A DNA stretch of 64,000 nt from Deltaproteobacteria bacterium (lineage in GTDB: Bacteria > Desulfobacterota > Binatia > UBA9968), in NCBI GenBank assembly GCA_016210115.1, contig JACQUW010000180.1, positions 1-64,000 on the forward strand, given 5' to 3'. Of the stretch, positions 44,256 through 52,080 are shown in pieces (position 1 is the stretch's first letter; every line of letters begins with the position of its first letter). The translations under genes were made by a program, and so were the position numbers. The notes beneath the pieces are model-generated. The model saw only the letters and a list, made by a program, of their open reading frames with translations, made no database searches and was not told the origin of the DNA.

Positions 44256-44461
44256 AAAAATTCTCTTATGTTTGTTTCGAGATCTGGCGTTCGATTTCAG
44301 GATTGCGAACAGAGGCAGGATACAGATGGCAAGAACGCGACAAGTGATTCCTCTTTACAAGGTTCAGGTGACTCGTTGCCTTCCTGTCAGACCGAGGGTT
44401 TGCTACAGGCTTGAGGAATGCAAACCAAACCACAGAGCAGGCCAGTGGCGCCTTCCTCTTT

Positions 44462-44476
44462 TGGCACATCTCTTGC
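44462..44476 (+). promoter_or_regulatory. sigma-54 candidate TGGCACATCTCTTGC
   Basis: TGGCAC-N5-TTGC upstream of CBS gene 44650. Confidence 0.75.
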
Positions 44477-44649
44477 GGAATCCAGACGCAAGAAGGAACT
44501 GGCGGTCTGCTCCGATGCCCAAGTCGCGGAAAACAGGGGTCTCAATGAGTCCGCACTTTTACAGAGCTCTTGTGTGCTCCTAATCGCTGCCGCACACATT
44601 TCACGATTTCGTCGGAGCGGGCAACAAATCCAAAGACTCAGGAGGAACC

Positions 44650-45117
44650 ATGAAACTCGAAGAGATTATGGTAAAAGATGTTATTCGGATTAGCCCTGAT
44701 GACAATACTGCCGGCGCCGCTAAACGCATGAGGGAGAAAAGGGTGGGATGCCTCGTCGTGACGATAGGCCAGACAATCAAGGGCATTCTCACGGACCGGG
44801 ATCTTTTGAATTGCCTCAGCGAGGCTCACAATCCCTACCAGTGTAGGGTTTCGAACCACATGACCACACCTGTCATTGTCGAAAAGCCCGGGGAAGAACT
44901 TTTGAGAGCTGTCGAGGTGATGGCCCAAAGGAGAATAAAGCGACTACCGGTGGTTATTGATGGCAAGATCGTGGGCATCGTATCTTTCTCGGATATTTCA
45001 AGGGTCATGCATGAGCAAGCACAAAGCTTTTGGTCCACCTGGGTGTCAATAACCAGCCTGGCTAGGGCCCAGGCTCTCCATTGTCGATCACCTGAAAACC
45101 CCGCAAGCTATCACTAA
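44650..45117 (+). CDS. CBS-domain pair protein
   Basis: IMVKDVIRISPDDNTAGAAKRMREKRVGCLVV... Confidence 0.9.
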   Translation: MKLEEIMVKDVIRISPDDNTAGAAKRMREKRVGCLVVTIGQTIKGILTDRDLLNCLSEAHNPYQCRVSNHMTTPVIVEKPGEELLRAVEVMAQRRIKRLPVVIDGKIVGIVSFSDISRVMHEQAQSFWSTWVSITSLARAQALHCRSPENPASYH

Positions 45118-45151
45118 CAGTCTTTGTGAACACATCAGCCGCCAAACCCGT

Positions 45152-45601
45152 TTACGCCCACGCAACACGGCGCCTCAAAGAGACAGTAGGCTCCGTCCCT
45201 GTCACCTCGAGTTCCACGCTCGACGGCGGGCTGATTCCGATAGGCCTGGCGTCAAAAAACTCGATCTCGACGATCTGATTGGGCAGAAGATAAGGCAGGA
45301 CATCGCCAAGTTCCTCTGAGCTCAATGAAATCTGCTCATAGTTCTCCGTATCCATAAAGATACGGAGATCCCCATCCGCATAGAGATACTGCATCGTGCG
45401 AGTTTCGAGCGTGGCTTGCTCAACGCGGTCTTCTGAACGAAACTTGTGCTCTGTGCCTATTCCTGTTCGCAAATTTTTCAGCTTCGTTTGTATAAAGCCG
45501 CGTTTGTTACCCGGCGTCAAATGCTTCTTCGAAGTAACACGGTAGAGATCCCCTTCATGAACGATCAACATCCCTGCCCTAAGCTGAGTTGCATTGATCA
45601 T
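45152..45601 (-). CDS. Elongation factor P-like protein, apparently missing the C-terminal OB domain
   Basis: MINATQLRAGMLIVHEGDLYRVTSKKHLTPGNKRGFIQTKLKNLRTG...; ends at VELEVTGTEPTVSLRRRVAWA. Confidence 0.85.
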   Translation of the reverse strand: MINATQLRAGMLIVHEGDLYRVTSKKHLTPGNKRGFIQTKLKNLRTGIGTEHKFRSEDRVEQATLETRTMQYLYADGDLRIFMDTENYEQISLSSEELGDVLPYLLPNQIVEIEFFDARPIGISPPSSVELEVTGTEPTVSLRRRVAWA

Positions 45602-45630
45602 GTTATATTCCTCTATCTCAGTCCCTGTCG

Positions 45631-46161
45631 TTAGGCGGCTTCGACTTGAATGAAGTCGAGGTCCACAGGAGTTGGTCGCCCAAAGACGCTGAGCGCCACA
45701 CGGACCCGTGAGCGGTTGGGATTAACTGCTTCTACCGTGCCAGTAAACTCACGGAACGGCCCATCAACAACTTTCACCCTGTCCCCGATGACAAACAGCG
45801 CTTTAGGACGGGGAGCAATATTCCCCTCTTCAACTCGTTGAATTATCTTCGCTACCTCTTCTTCAGAAATTACAGCAGGGGTCCTGGTTTGTCCGAGAAA
45901 GCCTGTCACCTTGGGAACGGAGCGAACCAGGTTCCAGGCCTCATCATTGAAAATCATTTGCACAAGGAGGTAACCGGGGAAGAGTCGGCGCTCTACCGTC
46001 TGCCTCTTTCCCCGTACGCGGTCGATTATCTTTTCTGTGGGCACAAGAATGTCTCCAAAGCCGTCCCTGTTGCCTGTCTCCCGAATCTTCCGCTCCAGGA
46101 GGGCTTTCACGCGATCCTCGAAGCCGACATAAGTCTTAATTACGTACCATTGCTTTTCCAT
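45631..46161 (-). CDS. nusG: NusG-family transcription termination/antitermination factor
   Basis: QWYVIKTYVGFEDRVKALLERKI, ERRLFPGYLLVQM, KOW GDRVKVVDGPFREFTGTVEAVNPNRSRVRV. Confidence 0.92.
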   Translation of the reverse strand: MEKQWYVIKTYVGFEDRVKALLERKIRETGNRDGFGDILVPTEKIIDRVRGKRQTVERRLFPGYLLVQMIFNDEAWNLVRSVPKVTGFLGQTRTPAVISEEEVAKIIQRVEEGNIAPRPKALFVIGDRVKVVDGPFREFTGTVEAVNPNRSRVRVALSVFGRPTPVDLDFIQVEAA

Positions 46162-46680
46162 ATATCTTTTACTCCCGATGAATTTTTCCCTTTCCTTAGA
46201 ACTTGATTATTAGCGCGCTCCTGTTTACCCAGGTTGAATGCAAAGCCAGGAAGCCCGAGCTGAGAATGAGCCGGGGGATCAACTCGAAATGGTCAGTTCA
46301 GGTGCTGATACCGGACGTAATCGCCCGCGGAAATCGATGGAGGCTCTGTCGGAAGCCGGCAGCTAGAGGTGTTCTTTAGATCCGGCAAGGAAGCTCACTA
46401 ACTATTTGAAGTTTAAGGGTTTTATGACCTATTGTCAAGAGGGAGGGGGAAGCCGGCTGTTTTGGGCTTCAACCGGCATTTTAGGCTCTGGGCTTTTGAC
46501 CTGGTCTTGAATTCCTGCGTACGGCACATAGCTCTCATGATCGACAGCTTTTCGCATGGTTGACTATGACGGGGTCCGTTTCATCGCGTCTTTGGAAATG
46601 ATGGCTTTGAGCTTAGAATTTGCACGCTTCGGCTGTAAACTTTCTTTCGTTCATTGACCGGTACACGGCTTGACCTCCTG

Positions 46681-46695
46681 TGGCATATCCTTTGC
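46681..46695 (+). promoter_or_regulatory. sigma-54 candidate TGGCATATCCTTTGC
   Basis: 38 nt before the probable glycosyltransferase start at 46733. Confidence 0.65.
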
Positions 46696-46732
46696 CCCAG
46701 CTCACAGGAAGAAACCGCCTCAAGAAGGCCGC

Positions 46733-48016
46733 ATGAATGTCTTGATGCTTACCAACACGTATTCCCCTCACGTAGGCGGCGTGGCGCGGAGCGTGGATGG
46801 GTTCGCCTCTGAGCTCCGCAAACTTGACCATCGCGTCCTTATCGCCGCCCCCGTCTTTCAGGGCTCGCCAAAGCTGGAAACAGACGTCATTCGGTTTCCG
46901 GCCGTGCAGCGTTTCAACGGCAGTGATTTTTCCCTCCCGTTACCCACTCCCGGCAAGCTGGCCAGAGCCCTCAGAAAATTCCGGCCCGATGTCGTTCATT
47001 CTCACCATCCCTTTTTGCTCGGTGACACCGCGCTCAGGGTGGCCGCAACGCGGAAAATCCCAATCGTGTTCACGCATCACACGATTTACGATAAATACAC
47101 CCATTATGTCCCAGGTGACTCACCAAAGATGAAGCGCTTTATCATTGAGCTGGTTACAGGGTACTGCAATCTGTGTGCCGCAGTCATTGCTCCGAGCCAG
47201 TCGGTTGCGCAACTGCTTCGCCTTCGCGGGGTTACAACGCGCATGGCCGTGATTCCTACCGGGGTTGACTTCGACGCCTTTGCCAAAGGAGACGGTCAGG
47301 CAACGCGGCGCAGGCTGCGGATCCCACAAGACGCTTTTGTCGTCGGGCATGTAGGCAGGCTGGCGCAGGAAAAAAACTTACATTTTCTCTCTCAAGCCGT
47401 GGCGAGCTTCCTCTTGTCTCAGGAAAACGTTCATTTTCTCGTCGTCGGGGACGGACCTTCGCGCAAAGAAATCCAAGAGATTTTTTCCGCCTTCGGTCTA
47501 AGGAATCGTTTGCGCATGATCGGCGTTGTTGATCCCAGAACGTTGCCTGCGATTTATCATGCTTTTGACGTGTTTGCTTTTTCTTCTCACAGCGAGACCC
47601 AGGGAATGGTATTGACAGAGGCTATGGCCGCCGGCGTGCCTGTCGTTGCGCTTGATGCATCGGGGGTTCGTGAGGTGGTTCGCGACCGTATTAACGGTCG
47701 CCTTCTGCCCACCGAAAATTCGCGTGAATTTGTGGGAGCACTATCCTGGATCGCGGCGCTTGAGGGTGAGGAAAAGGAGCGCTTGCGCGAAGAGGCTCGA
47801 AAGACCGCGCACGAACTTTCCATGTCTCGAACCGCTCTGATGACTCTCATGCTCTACAAATCCCTTGTGAGGAGCGAACTGAGTGATAAGGAGGCCGGAG
47901 CTGGCCCATTACGGTTAGCTCGAAGGCGCATCGCAAGGGAACGGGAAATTTTGCGCAATGTTGCCCGCGCTGTTGGCGATGCCGTGCTCTCCCTGCCGGG
48001 AAAGATGGAAGGCTAA
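46733..48016 (+). CDS. Glycosyltransferase family 4 (GT-B)
   Basis: MNVLMLTNTYSPHVGGVARSVDGFASELRKL; SHSETQGMVLTEAMAAGVPVVAL. Confidence 0.92.
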   Translation: MNVLMLTNTYSPHVGGVARSVDGFASELRKLDHRVLIAAPVFQGSPKLETDVIRFPAVQRFNGSDFSLPLPTPGKLARALRKFRPDVVHSHHPFLLGDTALRVAATRKIPIVFTHHTIYDKYTHYVPGDSPKMKRFIIELVTGYCNLCAAVIAPSQSVAQLLRLRGVTTRMAVIPTGVDFDAFAKGDGQATRRRLRIPQDAFVVGHVGRLAQEKNLHFLSQAVASFLLSQENVHFLVVGDGPSRKEIQEIFSAFGLRNRLRMIGVVDPRTLPAIYHAFDVFAFSSHSETQGMVLTEAMAAGVPVVALDASGVREVVRDRINGRLLPTENSREFVGALSWIAALEGEEKERLREEARKTAHELSMSRTALMTLMLYKSLVRSELSDKEAGAGPLRLARRRIAREREILRNVARAVGDAVLSLPGKMEG

Positions 48017-48030
48017 GAGTCAATTCGCGT

Positions 48031-48774
48031 TTGTATGTCACCCGTGGCATGGAGCAAAAAGGCGTGGAGAGTCTTCGGAAAAAGAGCCTGTGGGTAAGTC
48101 TTCTGGGCTACATGGGGTCCCTACTGCTTCACCTCAACGGCCTCACCTGGCGCAAGGAGCTTGTCGGAGTCAAAGAGCTCGACAGCAGGCTCACCCGTGG
48201 GGAGCGGGTCCTTCTCTGTTTCTGGCACGGCAAGTATCTATCACTGCTTTTTCTTCTTCGAGGCCGCAACGGATGTGTCTTCACCAGCCGATCCTTTCGC
48301 GGGGAGGTCATCTTCAACATCTGCCATCGTTTCGGGTATGACTGTGTGGAGATCCCTGAGTTCGAAAGCGCCCAGGCACTGAAATGCCTGCGCGATGCCA
48401 TGGGAAAGTACCAGGCCTGTGGGATCGCCATTGATGGGCCACGGGGTCCTTATCACGTGGTGAAACGAACACCCGTCCAACTGGCGTCGTCCTTTGGATT
48501 CGTAATCTTGCCTGTTTCCGTAGCTTCAAGACATAGCTTTGTTTTCCGATCTCGATGGGACCGGATGGAGCTTCCACGCCCCTTCACGAAGGTTTGCCTT
48601 GTCATAGGAGAGGCTATCAGACTCCCGGCTGCCTTGTCTTCCCGCGATACGCGCGCAAAGACACGCGAGATCCGGGAGAAGTTAGATGAAATTGAATTAC
48701 GCGCCAAAAGACAGGTGTCACGGAGTAACCTTCTAGAGGCGGGGAAAAAATTCTTGCCTCCGGGAGTCTTCTGA
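48031..48774 (+). CDS. DUF374 / lysophospholipid acyltransferase-like protein
   Basis: CFWHGKYLSLLF, TSRSFRGEVI, GIAIDGPRGPYHVVKRTPVQLA. Confidence 0.8.
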   Translation: MYVTRGMEQKGVESLRKKSLWVSLLGYMGSLLLHLNGLTWRKELVGVKELDSRLTRGERVLLCFWHGKYLSLLFLLRGRNGCVFTSRSFRGEVIFNICHRFGYDCVEIPEFESAQALKCLRDAMGKYQACGIAIDGPRGPYHVVKRTPVQLASSFGFVILPVSVASRHSFVFRSRWDRMELPRPFTKVCLVIGEAIRLPAALSSRDTRAKTREIREKLDEIELRAKRQVSRSNLLEAGKKFLPPGVF

Positions 48775-48779
48775 TTCTG

Positions 48780-48794
48780 TGGCATGGAACGTGC
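48780..48794 (+). promoter_or_regulatory. sigma-54 candidate TGGCATGGAACGTGC
   Basis: 63 nt before small ORF 48857. Confidence 0.6.
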
Positions 48795-48856
48795 TAAGTT
48801 CCGTGTTCAGGTGATCTACGGAAATTCCGTGTAGTCGAAAAAAAGGAGGGAAAAGT

Positions 48857-49051
48857 ATGCAAAAGGCTCTTCAAAAATTCAAAGGCAAGATGATCCGTCT
48901 TTACACTATCTCTGGGGTGGAATCGTATCTCGGCTTGCTTGAAGATGTGGATAAGGAGTGTGTCGCGCTGAAGGACGCAGTTCACGGCGAACTCATGTAC
49001 ATAGCGCTCCAGCACGTTGAGTCTTTCCATGAAACCAAGATAGGTCAATAA
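48857..49051 (+). CDS. 64-aa protein, possible Sm/LSm-like fold
   Basis: GKMIRLYTISGVESYLGLLEDVDKECVALKDAVHGELMYIALQHVESF; AAAAGGAGGG RBS upstream. Confidence 0.55.
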   Translation: MQKALQKFKGKMIRLYTISGVESYLGLLEDVDKECVALKDAVHGELMYIALQHVESFHETKIGQ

Positions 49052-49199
49052 TCTTTCAGCGGCGCGTTTCCAAAGATTTGTTCACCGACCGGTGCCGAGT
49101 CTAACAACGCGCAGCGCCGGGCGCGCCTGTGGCGCCAATGCAGAAACTCGCCGAAGGCGGAACAATGCGCAGTTCTTACTTTGTGGAGGAGCGTTTCCG

Positions 49200-50459
49200 A
49201 TGGAAAGTCTTAGTCCCAACAGCTCTGTCAACGAGATGGCACTGAGGCAACTGGATTTGGCGGCTGATAGCATCGATTTGGATCCTAATCTGCGGGCCAG
49301 GCTGAGAAAGCCGGACCACGCTTTGATCGTGAGTGTCCCTGTTCGAATGGATGACGAAAGCGTTCATGTTTTCACGGGTTACCGGGTGCAGCATAACGAC
49401 GTCTTGGGTCCGTTCAAGGGAGGCATTCGCTATTATCCCGATTTGAATCTCGGAGAAGTCTCTGCTCTCGCGATGTGGATGACCTGGAAGTGCTCTCTTG
49501 CGGGGCTCCCGTTCGGCGGCGCAAAAGGGGGCATCGCCTGCGATCCGAAGCAATTGTCAAGGAAGGAAATACAGGGGATGACCCGCCGTTACACGGCGGA
49601 ATTATTGAATTTTATCGGACCGCAAATCGATATCCCCGCGCCCGACATGGGAACTAATGAACAGGTTATGGCGTGGATTATGGACACCTATAGCCAACAC
49701 AAGGGTTATGCGGTTCCAGGAATCGTCACGGGAAAACCCGTGGCTATTGGCGGAACCTTGGGCCGCAAGGAAGCGACGGGGCGAGGGGTGGTGTATGCGC
49801 TCGAACAGGCAGTAGATAGCCTGGGCTTGGATCTGCAAAAGTGCAGCGTTTTGATTCAGGGTTTTGGTAATGTGGGATCGGTCACAGGAAGAGAGCTCGC
49901 CCGATTGGGAGTCAGCGTGGTGGGTGTGAGCGACCGGTCAGGCGGGATCTACAACCCGAGGGGTCTTCCGGTCGAGGCTGTGGCCAGGTTCAAAGAACAG
50001 AATAATAAACTCCTCGAATTTCCGGAGGGAGAAAAGATCGGCGGAAAAGAGTTTCTGGAGCTGCCCTGCGACATACTCATCCCGAGCGCATCGGAGATGC
50101 AGATCACACAAGAGAACGCAGGTAAGTTGAAATGCCGCATTATTGCCGAGGGAGCCAATGGCCCGACAACGCCGGAGGCCGACAAGATTCTGGCCGACAT
50201 GGGAGTCTTGGTGATTCCCGATATCCTGGCTAATGCTGGCGGAGTCATCGTTTCCTATTTCGAGTGGGTTCAGGACCTGCAAAATTTCTTTTGGACGGAA
50301 GACGAGATCAACAAGCAACTTAAGGAAATGATGACGCGCAGCTTCCGGAGCGTCCTTGAAGCGAGTCGAAAAGAGCGCGCGAGTCTAAGACTTGCGGCGC
50401 TTATGATCGCTATCCAACGAGTGGGCCGGGCAATGCTTCTAAGAGGACTTTACGCCTAG
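49200..50459 (+). CDS. gdhA: Glu/Leu/Phe/Val dehydrogenase family (glutamate dehydrogenase)
   Basis: GPFKGGIRYYPDLNLGEVSALAMWMTWKCSLAGLPFGGAKGGI. Confidence 0.95.
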   Translation: MESLSPNSSVNEMALRQLDLAADSIDLDPNLRARLRKPDHALIVSVPVRMDDESVHVFTGYRVQHNDVLGPFKGGIRYYPDLNLGEVSALAMWMTWKCSLAGLPFGGAKGGIACDPKQLSRKEIQGMTRRYTAELLNFIGPQIDIPAPDMGTNEQVMAWIMDTYSQHKGYAVPGIVTGKPVAIGGTLGRKEATGRGVVYALEQAVDSLGLDLQKCSVLIQGFGNVGSVTGRELARLGVSVVGVSDRSGGIYNPRGLPVEAVARFKEQNNKLLEFPEGEKIGGKEFLELPCDILIPSASEMQITQENAGKLKCRIIAEGANGPTTPEADKILADMGVLVIPDILANAGGVIVSYFEWVQDLQNFFWTEDEINKQLKEMMTRSFRSVLEASRKERASLRLAALMIAIQRVGRAMLLRGLYA

Positions 50460-50470
50460 ACTCATGAGAG

Positions 50471-50529
50471 GCAGTGGCAGATAAAACTCCCCGAAGGGCG
50501 GGGCCGGCATATAGGCCCCGCCCCACTGC
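50471..50529. terminator. Strong nested hairpin, probable bidirectional terminator
   Basis: GGGCGGGGCC-GGCATATA-GGCCCCGCCC perfect 10-bp stem within outer GCAGTG/CACTGC, between convergent gdhA and CBS gene. Confidence 0.75.
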
Positions 50530-50548
50530 TTCTTCGACGACCCAAGCC

Positions 50549-50977
50549 CTACGCGTTCCCTTGAGGGAAGCCTTCGGAAACGGCCTTTCCGATCTCCGAC
50601 ATCTCGTCTCCGAGCAGCGCTATAAGATCATCGAGGGTCACGATTCCGAGTGTTTTGTCAATGCCGTTTACAATCGGGACCCGCCGCACATGATGACTAT
50701 GCATCAGTGCCGTGAGATCACGCAGGTCTTTCTCGACCGATATTCGCACCGGATTGCGGGTCATCACATCGCGGACGCTGGTCATTTGGGGATCTCTTTT
50801 CTCTCCCGCCACCTTCAACGCGATATCCCGGTCCGTTAGGATTCCGCACAATTTCCCATCATCTTCGGCAACAATGCACCCTACATTGTTGTCTTTCATC
50901 ATCCGGCAGCCCTCCATAACGCTTGCGTCGGGGGAAATCGTTACGACACGCTTCCGACAAAAATCTTGCAATGACAT
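50549..50977 (-). CDS. CBS-domain pair protein
   Basis: KRVVTISPDASVMEGCRMMKDNNVGCIVAEDDGKLCGILTDRDIA. Confidence 0.92.
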   Translation of the reverse strand: MSLQDFCRKRVVTISPDASVMEGCRMMKDNNVGCIVAEDDGKLCGILTDRDIALKVAGEKRDPQMTSVRDVMTRNPVRISVEKDLRDLTALMHSHHVRRVPIVNGIDKTLGIVTLDDLIALLGDEMSEIGKAVSEGFPQGNA

Positions 50978-51104
50978 AGGTCACCTCCTGTTTTGCTGGG
51001 CCAATTTTTTTCAGTAACGTCAGCTCACATCAGTCATACGCCTCAACAACCTTTGGGTTCTGCAGCAAACTTGATCCGGGAAAATACCTGTCCCACGGCA
51101 ACTC

Positions 51105-51830
51105 CTACCGCTGAACTTGAATCCGGTTGATTACCCGATCCACGCCGAAAACGTACCACGTATCTCTTTCAGCCATCTGCCGCATCGTCTCATGCGTGGT
51201 AAAGCCTTCGAGGGTCACGACAAAATCTTTCGAGCTCACGCGGATCTTATCGGCGTTGACAAACGGGTCTTTTTCCAACACGAGACGCACCGCATCCGTC
51301 AAATCTTCGTCGCATTCCTGCTCAGTGGGGACCTCCTCGAGACCATTCACCACATCGCGGGTTCCGGGCACCCACCATGCTAAGACGCCCGCCAGCCGTT
51401 TGTGAGCCAGACTCGGCACCTGGCCGTTGAGCATCACCACACCGTCGGATACCTCCACCACAATCATTCCAGCAACTTCCGGCGGAGCCTCGGTGATTGT
51501 CTGCGCACGACCGTCAGCTGCGTCCTGTATAAAACAATTTTCGAACGCAGGTTCCTCGAGCAGCACCCTGCATACGTGATCCCCGATTTCCGCGTCTCCC
51601 ATAGGCTCCGCGGGAACTACCCTCAGCCGATCGATAATGCGCCCGATACCTCGAGCACTCCCGGCGAGCTCCAGCGCGACTTTTTTCACAGAGATGTCCT
51701 CGACTTCCCCTTCCATAACCAGGTCGCCGTCCTGGAAAAAAAGATGAATGGGATAACGATGAAGATTGATTCGAATATCTCTTTCCAGGAGCGCGCGAAG
51801 GTGTTTCAAGACTTCCTTTTCGGGATTCAT
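51105..51830 (-). CDS. BON-domain protein
   Basis: BON-like repeats (VEVSDGVVMLNGQVPSLAHKRLAGVLAWWVPGTRDVVNGLE); probable start MNPEKEVLK at 51830. Confidence 0.85.
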   Translation of the reverse strand: MNPEKEVLKHLRALLERDIRINLHRYPIHLFFQDGDLVMEGEVEDISVKKVALELAGSARGIGRIIDRLRVVPAEPMGDAEIGDHVCRVLLEEPAFENCFIQDAADGRAQTITEAPPEVAGMIVVEVSDGVVMLNGQVPSLAHKRLAGVLAWWVPGTRDVVNGLEEVPTEQECDEDLTDAVRLVLEKDPFVNADKIRVSSKDFVVTLEGFTTHETMRQMAERDTWYVFGVDRVINRIQVQR

Positions 51831-51868
51831 CTTGTTGCCTTGCTTCAGGGGGACCAATTATTGGGAGT

Positions 51869-51883
51869 GCAGAACTTATGCCA
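51869..51883 (-). promoter_or_regulatory. sigma-54 candidate TGGCATAAGTTCTGC
   Basis: Upstream of BON gene. Confidence 0.6.
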
Positions 51884-52080
51884 AACTGGGCAAATACGGA
51901 AAGTGGCCCTACAGCAATCCTCCGACGCCGACCTTTTGTCACAGATGAAAAAAGAGCGCGCCCTTTTCTTTGCGAGATTGGGAAATGTATGGAGATGATC
52001 AGCGTATGGGATCTGGCCGGTCAGCTTTGCCGGCTGATCTCACTTGAAGAAACGTGAGTCACGAATGCGTGAGGACTTTT

